Assembly: GCA_032622095.1 (NCBI GenBank)
Contig: CP136067.1
Coordinates: 53,049,899 to 53,113,898, forward strand
DNA length: 64,000 nt
Origin: Siphonodentalium dalli
Taxonomy: Eukaryota > Mollusca > Scaphopoda > Gadilida > Siphonodentaliidae
Direction: 5' to 3'
The position numbers were made by a program, and so were the translations under genes. The notes under the pieces were generated by a model. It was not told the origin of the DNA and searched no databases. It saw nothing but the letters and a program-made list of their open reading frames with translations. This document shows, piece by piece, positions 15,201 to 30,200 of the stretch. Each line of letters begins with the position of its first letter. Position 1 is the stretch's first letter.

Positions 15201-18200
15201 AGATATATAAGTGAGATATAAGAGGGTCTTTTGAGTCTATTTTAAAGGAAATAATAATAACGCATCATGTTCGAAATGCTGCTGACAATGTTGATGGGAA
15301 GAGATAGATCATCAGTAATGGTAATATGGTATAAGTCTAAGTTAAGGATAGGAAAGAAAAGAAGTGAGCTTAGAGTAGTAGATTGGGTTATGTCAGATAG
15401 GGTTTAGGGGTTTTAGAATGATTTTTTAGTGTTTTTAAATGACTCAGTGACCTCGTACCAACAGACTGTACGGCATTGATACTCGCGCGAATTATTGCTA
15501 AGTATTCATTCGTTCTTTTAAGTCTGACATTGTTATGTCATGTAACATGGCGATATACAGGCTTAGTTGGCGAAACGCTTTGTACTGGAGATGTATTTCT
15601 GTACTTCTCTGAAAATGTTTGCGTTGGTTTTGGGTGTTAATTCGGGGCATCCATAAAGAAGCTTATGCGTTGTCAGATTGTAGATATCATTTAGTGACTG
15701 GAGAAGTGAGTTTCTTTCAGATGTATATCTATTACAATTCATTAGGTAATGGTCGTTGTCCTCTAATTGTCCACATAAACAATATGGGTGATCGGCGATG
15801 AAATTTGTGTATTTGTGATAATTTAAATCACTGCAGTTGAGTCTGAGGCGGGCGTGGATAATTTGTGTTTTCCTGGTAATAGCTTCATAGTAATGTCGGG
15901 GTACTCCCTCTCTAGTACAGTTTATGGACTTTGTGAATGATGCAAGGGACTCGTAATTTGTTGTGTTCGGGTCGAGTTTATTCCAGAGGTCTATTGTTGA
16001 GGGGATGAAAGATTTTTTGAAGGAAGTCGAATCGAACTTCGGGGCTCTGAGGGAATTAGCCTGTCAGGTGTTAACATTTGTTATTTCAACGTTTGTTGGG
16101 GTTATTAGATTTTGCAGATAAGGTGGGGCTTTGCCGGACATCATTTTGTAAAAGAGACGGAGCTTGAAACGTTTCCGCCGTACGGCGAGGAGTTCCCATC
16201 CGGTTTCCGCGAGGAGAGATTTGTTACCGGCAGATCGGGTTGCACCTGTTACTATTGTACCTTTTCTATGTCATCGCTTTCCTCTTTGGTACAACCATCC
16301 CAAACAACACAAGCGTATTCTAATACAGTGCGCACCAGGGTAAAGTAGCATCTTTCTAATGATGCTCTATCCAACGAGAAACGATGTTTTCTGATGAGGG
16401 CTATTCTTTTTTAATAAATTATCTATGTGTGGCTTCCATTTTCCGTCGCTACTTAAAACGACCCCAAGATGCGTATGCAGTTTTGCTTCCGTGATGGGTT
16501 CATTATTCATATAAAGGGTTGGGTGGTCGATCAGATTTCTCTTCCTAGTGCAAGTTAACGCTTCAGTTTTTGAGACATTAAATTTTACGAGCCATTTGTT
16601 TGACCAGGATTCAAGTCGTTTAACTACTTTGAGTTGAAGTTGTTTCCAAAGAGCAATGACGTACATAAAACTAACAATCAACTTCAGGTGATGCACCGAT
16701 AATTTCCAGGTTTTCATCATCAGACTTAAATCACTATAAAGGTAGTTATAGTATCAATGGTAGTCACAATCATAGATGGAACTTACCTGACACAACGGTA
16801 TAATCACAGAACACATCACTATAAAGGTAGTTATAGTATCAATGGTAGTCACAATCATAGATGGAACTTACCTGACACAAGGGTATAATCACAGAACACA
16901 TCACTATAAAGGTAGTTATAGTATCAATGGTAGTCACAATCATAGATGGAACTTACCTGACACAAGGGTATAATCACAGAACACATCTTTTATTGAACTT
17001 GTTGCAGCTATACTTAAAGTAATTGACCACCTCTATTGTGGTGTCGCCCAAGTAATACTGCAAGGTATTAATTATACCGCAGTATCCTCCAACACTGCAG
17101 CAAGGTTAACACTGCGTGTACCGTGGCTACACCACAATGCATGCGGTCACGGTACGCAGGCAGAATTAGCGCTGGACGCAAATTTTCTCTTGCCAAAATT
17201 TTGTCAAATGAAATAATTTTTTTGCCTAATTTCAAAAATATTTGCCAAATTTAATTGGGGGAAATTGAAGAAAATTCTTTCTTTTTTGTACGTTATATAA
17301 TGTAAAACCAAACCATATCTGATGATCATTGCCTGAATTACAAGCTGACATGTTTGTACAGACAAAATTCTCAAATTTTCAATTTAAACAAGCGCAGTAG
17401 CTCTGGTAAATATAAATAGATGAAACCTCTGGTAAGATGGTCATTTCACCATACCAAAGCACAACGGAATCATAAGATCCTTGCCATGTTACAAGTTGAA
17501 ATGTTCTTTCAAACACAAAATCCCACAAATTTCCCAGTCTAACAAGGGCCGTAACTCTGGTAAAATTAATGGACGAAACCTGTATATGTAGGTATCCTTT
17601 CCCACAACCTGTGCCATCACCATGCCAAAAGACAAAACAATTCGGTAATTAACACCTTAGTTACAAGCTGAAATTCTCATATGGATGGCTAGACAGATGA
17701 TGGACAGACAGACCCAGGAAAAGATCCAGGGCTATTTTGATACATGTTACAGGTTTGGGCACCCAAACTCCAGAAGCCCGAATGTCCCCAAATTCCTAGT
17801 GGATACTCGATAGTATTTATTCAATATGAAATTTCTAAATTATCAAGAAATTTTTTAACAAGCAGTCGCAGACGGCGGTAACCCCTGCCGAAATGTGCAG
17901 TTGGGGAAGTGCATTCTCAATAACATTTGCGTTCTCAGTATGTGCTAAACAAGAGGTGGGATTTTTTCAAAAAGCCTGGCTTGTGAACTCATTTTAGGTA
18001 CTTGGTCATGGGAATGAATATACCAATAAACAAAGTCCAATAACTAGTGTTGAAATGACTAATCGATTAGTCGAAATCGACGCGATTATTAAATTAATCG
18101 ATCCCGAAATATGCTAGTCGACTAGTCGAGAAAAAGCACTACCTAAGTGCTATCATGACAGCAGTGCCATTGCATGGCAATATTATCATGTAATCTGTAA

Positions 18201-21200
18201 CAGTTAATACATATTAACTTCTTAGAGCTTATTGCATTGTTCCTTTAACGATGCCACTGCCAGTCATGCACGAGCGGTGAACTCCATGACCTGAACTGAA
18301 CCCAATGTATGCACATGTACCGGTATGCGTAGTTTCTTTAATGTTGATCATCAAAGACACGAAGTGTCGCTGCCGACCGAACACTGTCTAGTTCAATGGG
18401 ACGCAATTGACCAGTGATAACTTCTAGAGTAATGATGCAACAAAATGGCTTCAATGGTATACAAAACATAATTCGCGACATGTCAAGCTGGTAAAGTCAA
18501 CTCAGTAACTGAATAGATCCTAGATCATTCTAATACCCATACCCCCCCCCCCCCCCCCCCGCGACATGAGGCGCCAATTCAGAGAGACAATAGAACACAC
18601 CAGACATCTCGTTAGCGAGACTTACTAACGAGACTTGCCTATTTATTTCCTGGTTACCGGCGACAATTTTGTTTATATAAAATGTTTTATTACCTGCATT
18701 CCCCAAACCATGAGATTATATGGAGGTTGCAGGAGAGCCGGGTTTAAGACATCAAATTGGGAGACTTACGGGCAAAACGGGAGATTATATAGTTCACGTG
18801 CTTTCTGTTTTAACGTTCTGAAACGAAGAGTTGGATACTCAAAACTGCGATGCCACATGGCTTTTTTTATACGTCTTATGGGCATAAAAACGGGAACTCT
18901 TAGAAGGGGTCCGACTAGTCGACTAGTAGTCGATTACCTCTGGCGACTAGTCGATTCCTTAAAAACGCTAATCGTTTCAACACTACCAATAACTCTGCTG
19001 AAAATATCCGGCCGGACCTGGTTTGCGAACTCGTTCTAGATACTGGTCATGTGAACTCATATACCAAAAATCTTTGAAATCCGTTGACAGTTGTGCAAAC
19101 GAGCCATGTGACGTCGTCCATTTGCACACAAAAAAATACACAAAGTCCAATAACTCCGCTGAAAATATCCGGCCGGACCTGGTTTGTGAACTTGTTCTAG
19201 ATACTGGTCATATGAACTCATATACCAAAAATCTTTGAAATCCATTCACATTTGTGGAAATGAGCCCTGTGACGTCGTCTATTTTATTTTACTATTTGGT
19301 AAATTCGACAAAAATAATAAACAAAGTCCAATAACTCCGGCAAAAATATCCGGCCAGACCTGGCTTGCGAACTCATTCTAGGTAATGGTCAGGTAAACTC
19401 ATATATCAAATATCTTTGAAATCCGTTGAGATTTGTGGAATGAGCCCTGTGACGTCGTCTATTTGCTATTTGGTAAATTCGACAAAAATAATAAACAAAG
19501 TCCAATAACTCCGGTAAAAATATCTGGCCAGACCTGGCTTGCGAACTCATTCTAGGTAATGGTCAGGTGAACTCATATACCACAAATCTTGAAATCCATT
19601 TACATTTGTTCAAGTCATTACTCTTACAAATTCGGGACGGACGCACGGAACTCATTACTATATCCCCTGCAAATTTTAAATTTGGCGGGGGATAATAATT
19701 CAACAGCAAACAATGTTAATCCTCAATATGCAGTTGATATAAGCCTTTATTTGTACAATCAAGTGTCCAGTGAGAAATAGTTTACCATCCCAATTTATAT
19801 GGGGACATCCTCATATGCAGAAAATGTGTCCCCAAAAATATTTCTGAATTATTACCCAGCTCTATGCCCCGAACCTCCTACAGGGGCATAATTAATCATG
19901 GCCTCAGATTATCATAAAACAATAAATCAGTAACTTGTCAGAACTGACGTAATTACATTCATTAAATGACACCTCTATTTAAAGAAAGTGGATTAGCTGT
20001 GAAAACATAGATCACCATCATGCATAGAATCGGAGTGTAACTTTCCATTTGATAGAAGTGCTAACTTTCACCAACCTATATAAGCAACTAAAATATAACT
20101 GTGGGGTCTTTTGTGGACACGGACCGTTTTGATTGACCAATTTATTAATGTCACTAAATCAGGCCCCAAAGTATGATGCTAGTCATTTGCAGAATGAGGT
20201 CCCCAGAGGGTGAATTTAGTGATCCTACAGCACAGCGGGCTAGTATCACTAAATTCACTTTCTGGGGACCTCATTCAGCTAAGGCCTCATCCTCTCTGGA
20301 AGTATCTTTATTATCAAATTAACAAGTTTTTTAGTCTCTTTAGACACTTCTTTAGAAAATTTCTTTTACTTTTTTAGTTTCTCCGTATCCCCAAATTGGC
20401 AGACGACATAATGCATATTCAGGTGTCCAATGGGTCCACATCACAACCTTCACAATCTGGGAACTGAAATCAGTGTCAAGGTCTCCCATAGCAGATGAGG
20501 TCATGCAGAATGATGTTCCCAGAGGATGAATTTAGTGATGCTAAGTTGCTAACCCACAGTGCGGGGGTAACGCCACTAAATTCACCCTCTGGGAACTGAT
20601 TCTACAAATGACTAGCACTATTTTGAGGCCTCAAATAAATAGTTTCTATCTTATTGTGAAATTGAATACTCTCTTGCCAAATATTCTGCCAAATGAAACT
20701 GTTTTTTGCCGAATGTAAATTGTTTTTGCATTCAGCAAAAAATGAGAGAGAAGTACAGTAACCCACAGAACGTTAGCAGCGCACAGAATTGTTCACCCAT
20801 CCAAGAGCAAGACTAACCAAGTAGTGATGTTCCGATAATCGGAATCGGAATCGACCGATAATAGCCCATCGGATATTAATCGTACCTCGCAGTTGAACAT
20901 CGGCTATTACCGATTATCAAAACAAATAAACACGTTATAGTATCTAAGCGCAATATGCACGCTTTAATAAATGTACGCAATACAACTGTAGTATTGAATT
21001 TAAACGCAGTTGTAACAGCCTAAAAAGAAGCCATTGACATCATCCAAACAGTCTGATATGACTATATATTATAATCGTGGCAATACGCATGCCCGACATC
21101 CCGTGTAATCATTCGGCAAACCTCGTCAGATTCTGTCACCGTTTCAGACTCCGCGTCAATACAATACCATGATTGGTTCGAACTATATCACAATATATTT

Positions 21201-24200
21201 AGCCGGGTGACTGGGTCAAGTGCAGGTCCGCCAATTTAAATTCAGTTGTATTCCAGTGTGTATTCAATTGGTTTGAGGGTACAAACACATTTACATTTAA
21301 CGTCTAATTAAGCAATGAAAGTGTCAATGACACTGTAGCTCAACTTAGGTAGGGGAATAATTTAATGGTCGACAGTAAATGGAGGAATAGGAAAAGTGCT
21401 AATTGAAATGTCTAAGTAAGACTAGATGTACATGTCAATATCAACATTCATAACAGGTTTCATAATGATCGGATCAGGGATGTGGTGATTATGGTGTACC
21501 AAAGGATTTATTGATGCAAAGAGTAAATTCTAAAATGGCCATGTTTTTTTTCCGAATTACCCCAAAATGACTTGTTCCCATCTACAGCCTTTACAAATCT
21601 CATAATGATGGCTGATCAAAGGTATGACCTGTAGCCTGTGCCAATGGATTAAGTCATGCAAAGAGTAAAATCCAAGATGGCTGCTGGCGGCCATGTTTTT
21701 CGGCTGAACGACCCCAAAATCACTCGTTCCCATCTACATGTCAATATTAACATCCATGACAAATTTCATAATGATCAGACGAACAGTACAACCTGTAGCC
21801 CGCGCCAATGGATTGAATTTTGAAATCCAAAATGGCCACCAGCGGCCATGTTTTTTGGCCGAATGACCCCAAAATGACTCGTTCCCATCTACATGTCAAT
21901 GTCAACATTCATGACAAATTTCATAAAGATCAGACCAAAGGTACGACCTGTAGCCCGCACCAAAGGATTTAGTCATGCAAAGAGTAAAATCCAAGATAGC
22001 TGCTGGCGGCCATGTTTTTTGGCCGAACAACCCCAACATCACTCGTTCCCATCTACATGTCATTGTTAACATCCATGACAAATTTCATGAAGTTCCGATC
22101 AAAACTACGACATGTAGCCTGCGCCAAATGATTTAGTCATGCAAAGAGTAAAATCCAAGATGGCTGCTGACGGCCATGTTTTTTGGCCGAACAACCCCAA
22201 AATGACTCGTTCCCATCTACATGTCAATATTAACATCCATGACAAATTTCATGATGATCAAACAAACAGTACGGCCTGTAGCCCGCGCCAATGGATTGAA
22301 TTTTGAAATCCAAGATGGCCACCAGCGGCCATGTTTTTTGGCCGAATGACCCCAATATGACTCGTTCCCATCTACATGTCAATGTCAACATTCATGCAAA
22401 ATTTCATAAAGATCAGACCAAAGGTACGACCTGTAGCCCGCGCCAAAGGAAATTGTTGACGGACACACGCACACACCGACGCCGGACGCCAAGCCATGGC
22501 AATAGCTCTGAGCTAAAAATAAAAGTGTTGTTTTACAACACTGACTAATTAAGCAAAAATAAAAGTGTTGTTTTACAACACTGATATAGAATAGTCCAAA
22601 AATATCTATATGGAATTACCGCTTGACCTAAATTGTCTTTTATGCGGAACATCAGCTATAGAATGGTGACACATTTCTTCCAGATCTGGAAATAATCATC
22701 CGCGAAAAATGACTGCTAATTGGACCAGAGAGCTTGGCCCCAGAGGTCATAGGTCGATGAGTCCAGAATGCCCGTGTAATATGAAGTTATTGGTTCAATC
22801 GCGTTGACACGAAATAGATTCAAAGAAAGCTTTAAATAGCTGACCTCATTACAGTGTAGCTTGATGCTGAGCAAGTGCCATGTGACGTCAGATGTTATGT
22901 CAAAAGTTTGAAGCACACACTGAATGGATTTGTAAAGTCGCGATCAGAACTGTCTTCAATAACGACCAACGTGAGGAGGGGCATAATTAGCTATGAAATA
23001 CGATTAGCTCCACGTTGAACTTGGAGGCAGTCTCGCAAAAACAAAATTGAGTAGGCGGAACTATAAAAGCTTCCCAGTTGTTAAAATACAACAGGTGTGG
23101 GAACTTGGGAAATCTCAGACAAATATGACAGCAATTATTATCCAAATCAATCAAATTTAGTTAATAATCATCGCCATTCCATACATTGTCGCAACTTACA
23201 AGTATTCAATCAAGACTTTTACGTGCAAGTGTTCCACACACAGTCATAACGTTACTCTGAGTCGGCACCTTTGATCTCTTTGTCAAAACAACTACCAGTA
23301 TACATCAAAGGCATTGCACAACTGACGTCGGTCGAAATACTTTCACGACAGTGGTACTTGATGTAATTGGCTTTGAAACTATACCGGGATAGGAGTGCAA
23401 TGAGTGTATATAGGTCCATTATGGGAGCAAACGTACATTTTATATAAACATCGGAATCGGAAATCGGCCGATTGTGCCTCCAGTTATCGGAAATCGGTCC
23501 GATGGGCTTTTTCATTATAGGAACATCACTATAACCAAGCTTAAAATAGCTTAACCCTTCCATGACTGGAGCTTCCTGAAATTTTGTGAAAACCCTGTGC
23601 CAATGCATTCTCTTAATTTTATATATAAGAGAATACATTGGCGTAACAATATCTTTGACCTTATGACCTTGTATGCCAGTGCATAATCTTATATTTGCAA
23701 GGCTCCCTATGGGAGATTCCAATATAGAAGAGAATGCACAGGATCTTTAATGCTGCACCAGCGCAGCTCCAGTCATGAAAGGGTTAACTTTGGTGATCAC
23801 GCAAACCATTTAACATCTGTGACCATGAGATCGACGGTAGTCATCAGCCTTCTTAATCTATTAGTACATTTACACATTGGATGCTGCACATGTACTTACA
23901 TTGACATCATCATCCTCACAGAGATCAAATAAAGCATTGATCGACTCTGCCGCCAAGCTTGGGAAGAACTTGAAGAATCTTGCAATGAACTGTGAAGACA
24001 GTCTCTTTTCAGATGCTCCAGCTTTGACCCCACTGAGAATTGAAACATACTGTTCTTTGTGCTGTAGGAAGCAAAAAATATCCAATGTTATTGAACTAAT
24101 TTATGTTTAGGCCTTTAGGGCAGATAATGCTAAAAAAGATACATGAGCAATATAGCTCTGCTACAGTAATGCCCTAAGTAATCGACTCCTTAAACACAGC

Positions 24201-27200
24201 AGAATTATGGGTAACTTTTCAGGATTTAGTCGGAAATATGGCTTGTGTTGCCATTCATCGGAAAGCTCTCCCTCTGTATGTCATAATAGAACATGATAGA
24301 TACTTTCATTACTTGGTAGACATGCTTGGATTTTGTGATTTCGGAACATGTTTCGCTCTGCATCGCTACAATTATAAAATTTACCCAAGGTAATCAATCC
24401 AATGTTTATGTTATAAAGTTCCATGATCTACTAGATTGTAAGCTGTTAGTTTACAGACTTGAGGCTGACAAGTAGCATGTTCCAATATAACCAAATCCAA
24501 GCTGGACCACCAGGTAATGAAAATATCCAGGGTTACCCTAGATAGCACCAGGGGACCCTATCCCTATGCAAAAACAGACCCTAATTAACTGGAGAAAGTA
24601 CACCCACCAAGCCTAAATTTAATGTGTCTGACATTTGCAGAATGAGGTCCCCAGAGGGTGAATTTAGGCTATCCTGCATGGCAGACTAGCATTACCAAAT
24701 TTACCCTCTGAGGACCTCATTCTGCTTTGGTCTCCCCTTCTGGAAAGTATCTTTAGTTCCAAATTAACATTGTTTTTAGTTACTTTTTCCCTTCTGTTGA
24801 GTTTCTATATCCCCTAATTTGCAGAAGATAAAATGCATAATCGAGGTGATTAAAGGGTGAACATCAACAACTTTCACTGGGGAATTTCAATTTGATCAGC
24901 AGTTATCACATAGCAGTTGAGGCCTAAGCAGAATGAGATCCCCAGAGGGTGAATTTGGTGATGCTAGCCTGCTGTTCAGGATAGCATCACTAAATTCACC
25001 ATCTGGGAACCTCATTCCGCAAATGACAGACACACTAAATTCAGGCTTGATACCCACATAGCTCCTCTAAATGAGAAACAAACACCACACAAAACTGCCA
25101 ACCATGAAAATAGGCAACTACAAACCAGAATAAAACTAGAGGTGTGACTGTCCCAATGGGACTAAGGATACCACCCGTGTTTTTAAAATACTAAGATGTT
25201 TCACATGTCAGTAAACATTTAGTTAAAATAATAAAATAACAGTTCCCATTGCAGGTGCACAACCCTAACCCTAATCTTAAACCTATTACCGAAAAATGTA
25301 GGAATAAAAGCTCGGACAAAATTATGCATGTTGCAAAAATAATTCTAAGTCAAAAAAGGGGGATAACTCCACCAAAAAATGTCGGACAGACGTCATAATC
25401 GCAGGTGCACAGGTTCCCATGGTACTAAATATCTGTGCCAAGTTAAAACAAAATTGACCTAAAAACGTAGGAATAAAAGTTCGGACAAAATTATACATGT
25501 TGCAAAAAAAATTCTAAGTCGAAAAAGGGGGGATAACTCCACCAAAAAAAGTCCGACAGACGTCATAATCGCAGGTGCACAGGTTCCCATGGTGGTTGAT
25601 GCCTGTGCCAAATTTCACGGAAATTGATCAAAAAACGACTGAGAAAATCTCAGGACAAATTTGTGTCCACGGACAGACGGACGGCGCGACGGACGGACAA
25701 GGTGATTCCAGTATACCCCCCCCCCCCCTAACTTCGTTGCTGGGGGTATAATGAAGTCTGTAAAAGGTACTCAATCCAATTTTATGGTCCCCATATCATC
25801 AGATTCCTACAACAACAACATTTTTTGAAATGCCGCTTCAGTTATCAGAATCGATTTAATAATTACCCAAAAATAATGCTAAGGCCAAAAAAAAAAAAAC
25901 GTCTCTGTTTCCGATACCCGGCCTGGCTGAGATTTTCTTGCCGGCCCCAATTTTTTTTTTAATTTTCACGAAGTCTATAGTAACCTGTCTGTCTGAGTTA
26001 ATAGCTATGGTTTTCCCAATACCAACAGCAGAACTAACCACCAATCGCATACACACCTGACGCATGTGTAGGCCATGTGCGCGATCGCGCATTCTTGATA
26101 TAAATAAGACAACTAGGTCGGCCATGCTACGCAGTGAATACCGGGCGTAAATCAAACTCTACCCCGACGAGTCACTACGGAAATCCCCCCGTCTTTTGTG
26201 GGCTGTGTATTTTACAGTACAATGGATTAATTATACCGGTAGCTCCCTTAACTTCCTTCGCCTGATTGGGGGCAAAACTTGCCTGAAAGACCATCTGTTC
26301 GTGACAAAATTAAACAGTGAAAAGCATGTGCGTTTTTGGCGGAAAAATGACAGTCCGTGTTACGTTATCAGTCCTGGAAATTAGCGTCGTCAAAAGCCGA
26401 AATCACCATCACCATTGACAAGACAAAATTTTTATCGTCATCAAAGATTAAAATGCATTGGCATCCTTGAATATTCACATAAACCCGATTTTAACCCACT
26501 TTAAATAAACAACTGTCTGTTATGAATGACACAACAACTGGGTCACTGTGTCACCAACCAAACGCATCAGTGGGTCACGTGAATAAACTCTGTGTAACTA
26601 TTTACGACAGACTCTATTTGATGTTTTCCGACCAAGTAGCAGATACCACTGATAGAAACAACTCGCACTGTATGCAAGTATTAAACACACATTTCTGATG
26701 ATCTGATGTGCATACATGTACTGTAAGGATTATTTGATAACTTGCTGTTAATTACACTGAAAGTTGGCAGGTAATCAATTCTGCTATTTAAAACTTTCCG
26801 GGATTGAAACAAAATAAGTCGGAAATAGGTGACTTTAAACCACAATACAAGTTATAGTCCAAGTCTTCTCGTACTAAAGCCGGCTAAGATATCGGGATGG
26901 AGGTGCCGGTCTTTAGTCCGAGTTCCAGGCCCATGCATTCCTTTGACAGGACTTAAGCGTTAGTGATCCGCTCAAATAAAACCACAATTATATGAAATAA
27001 AATATCACAATTGCTACAATAAACGGATAGTTTCCGCAGAAGACATGCTATTTTATCTGAAACCCACATCGGTTGTGAATTGAAAGCGGTAATTTAATGT
27101 GAAAAGAAACATTTGCCGCAGTGTTTACATATTTTTTAAAGTATGCGAACTCAGTTGACCTTGCGAACTGCGTTCGGCATTTTCCGTTGAAAATATTCCG

Positions 27201-30200
27201 TAGATTTTGGACAACAACGCAAATTACGATGAATTCTCCATTGTAATCGTAATTATGTGTGTCAATAAATAAAATAATAAATAGATTAATTAAACATTGG
27301 AGATATAAATGTAATACACTAAATAAATGAACCTTAAGTTTGAAAAGTCCCACTAAAACGGAAGAACTATATTTCGAAACTGTGTGATTCGGTTCTCCGA
27401 TTATTTTATCAACACAGATGTCAAATGCACATCACGCATGGCAAGTCAGACACAAGAGTTCTAATTTGCTCCAATTTTGACAAGTTGCTTGCGAAAATTG
27501 TCAACAAAACTACCGTTCTGATCCTCCATTATGTCATTAAGTTTTTAGTGCGGGAATTGTTCTGAAAGCACATAGAAAACTGGACTTTCGGGCGATCGGT
27601 TTTCGCTATTTTTGTTCGGAAAACCCGCGCTATATATAGAAACGGAAAGTAGAAATAGTAGAACAAACAGCGGATTATGCCGAACTTATTCGGACCACTT
27701 CGGCTTTCGGTTAAAATGTAAACAAACAGAGAAACAAATCGATGTGTGTGGCAATCAACCGGAATATTCTATGTGTAATTTAACATTAAAGTTAGATTAT
27801 TATACACCATTATGACCATAAGATGTAAGCCTTTCCGATGCATATAGCATCATGTATTGATTTGCTAGGTAAATCCAGTAAAATACACCACAAATTCCCG
27901 CCACAGATCGTGGGCGTAAGTCGTGTCAAAGGATTGGTATACAAGCGGTCTTGGACTAAAGACCAGCATCGCCATCCCAATATCTTAGCTGGTTTTAGTA
28001 CAAGAAGACTTGGACTATACAAGTTAGTGATTTGGTAATATGGACAAGTTGTCACTGAAAAATAATGATCATCTATGAAGAGAAATAAGAGGGGATGAAA
28101 ATACAATAGGTTTTATTGAAATGGCAAGTATTTATTCCATAAAACGATCTCTCAACACCAACACCGGGAAAATTGCGTCGGCAGTGATGAATAGAATGGC
28201 ATAAAATGTGTAACCTCAGGCCCAATCTACACCAGAGTTATTCAGGGGAAGATTGGAACAAAACATGATTATTCCTGCATATCCAAGAACAGTTCAGTAA
28301 CATTGTTCTGGTCGCATGTAATTTGTAAATAAAGGTATCAGATGCTACTGTTGCATTGTGGGCTGGTAGCTGCATGGACTACATGTATGTAAGAGGAATA
28401 ACTCTAAACCCATGGCCAAAGCCTAATACATTGAATTTTCACACTGGAGCACATACTAGAGCTAGAAAATATCTTTAACACCTAATACATGACATAATAG
28501 TCCAGCAAGCTGCATAATATATTACCAGTTAGCATGTATAAAAGCATGCCAATTTTATAATACATGTTAAAATGGTGTACTACACTATTTTATCACGTTC
28601 AAATGGCCGGTTAAAAGAAAGAAGTAAAAAAGTGTAAAAAAAAAAAAAAACCTTGCTTGCCTACCTGGAAAATTTTCCCCATGTTATCGGAACAGACATG
28701 TTTTTTTTTTGGCCTTACCACAGTCGACTATAGTATAAAATTGCCCAAAACCTGTTATTTATCAACGTTTTGTTCAACAAATTTTTTTTGCCGGTTTGTC
28801 AAATATCTGACACAAAAAAGCCACTTGATTTTAGAGTTATCCATCTTCATCCGCAAGTTGGTCTGAGACCGTCTTCTCGTCGACTATTACTGGGACACTA
28901 AATATTATTGGCAGTGAAAAATAGTAGATTTAAAAAATCGATATCTGATCACTCTGAGTTTTGATGGGTGGGTTCCTCGACTCGAATCAAATAGTAATTT
29001 GCTAGTGTTAATTTGGATTATGCATCTTTATCCCTTTCTATACTAAACACTCGTAGATGAAAAGATATCCATAGGAAATATTCAGATAATAAGTTAAAAT
29101 AATTACCATACTTATTATCTTAACATTTCCCTCAATAAATAGGCCTCCTTCTGCACTTTTAATATATGTCATCTGCTTATATTACCTGTACATCCCTCGA
29201 GATGAATAATAGACCATTGCAATGTGTACTTCAGCCCATATAATTGGCTACGGCAATCGGCAATGCCGAAGCCATTTGCTGAAGCAAGCTGGGCCACGAT
29301 AAAGGGTTGCCGTAGCAGATTGCCGAAGCCAAACAATCTGAATTAAACTGGCTGATACTTTTATAACTGAGTGGGAGAAACCATTCAGTATAGAAAGGGT
29401 TGAGACCGTTGAGTTGATGGCTCAAGGTTAGGTACAATTATAAACTGAAATTTATATATGTAGGGTTTAGTTGAATATAAACTAATGAGTTTAGGCACTT
29501 TATTACAAATTATTGTTTCATGGAAGTTGCCATAGAAGGTGTAACCTTAGTGTGAATATTCTCAATTGAATTTTGAACTGACTTACAGGCATTCAAACGA
29601 TGCATATCTCGATACACAAATCGCATGTTGTTATTACCTACGCAGGTAAGTAAGCAGCGATTGCCCCGAAAGAGAAAGATCAACATTGAAACAGTATCTA
29701 ACCTAAAATTATATAGTCCCCAGCAATAAATAATAACAAGAGCATCGCTTGGGCTAGTCCAAGCCCGCTTGCATACCAATCCTACCACACGACTTACGCC
29801 CACGATCTGTGGCGGGAATCTGTGGTGTATTTTACTCGATTTACCTAGCAAATCAATACATGATGCTATATACATCGGAAAGGCTTACATCTTATGGTCA
29901 CAATGGTGTATAATAATCTAACTTTAATGTTAAATTACACATAGAATATTCCGGTTGATTGCCATAAACATCGATTTGTTTCTCTGTTTGTTTACGTTTT
30001 AACCGAAAGCCGAAGTGGTCCGAATAAGTTCGGCATAATCCGCTGTTTGTTCTGGGAATTCTACTTTCCGTTTCTATATATAGCGCGGGTTTTCCGAACA
30101 AAAATGGCGAAAACCGATCGCCCGAAAGTCCAGTTTTCTATGTGCTTTCAGAACAATTCCCGCACTAAAAACTTAATGACATAATGGAGGATCAGAACGG

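Larger units (their letters stand above)
25765..29010. mobile_element. 'GGTACTCAAYCC' foldback-family copy, split by a 2.8-kb insertion
   Basis: 25765-25881 and 28716-29010 together match the contiguous copies at 37390-37880 and 41665-42130 ('CTTCAGTTATCAGAATCGAT' before the break, 'CCACAGTC' and 'AATATCTGACACAAAAAA' after it). The break is the TA-flanked element at 25882-28715. Confidence 0.75.

Noticed and set aside
18635-19039. 134-codon plus-strand ORF
   Set aside because: It spans the right end of the hAT element at 18985 and runs into the tandem repeat, so it cannot be one gene.
23252-23722. 156-codon minus-strand ORF
   Set aside because: It crosses the boundary of the 2710-bp hAT element into the adjacent TTAA MITE, so it is a composite of two mobile elements.
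27612-30101. 67-codon ORFs nearly identical in both inverted Mutator-like copies (27612-27815, 29898-30101)
   Set aside because: Conservation follows from the recent common origin of the copies; there are no transposase features and the elements look non-autonomous.
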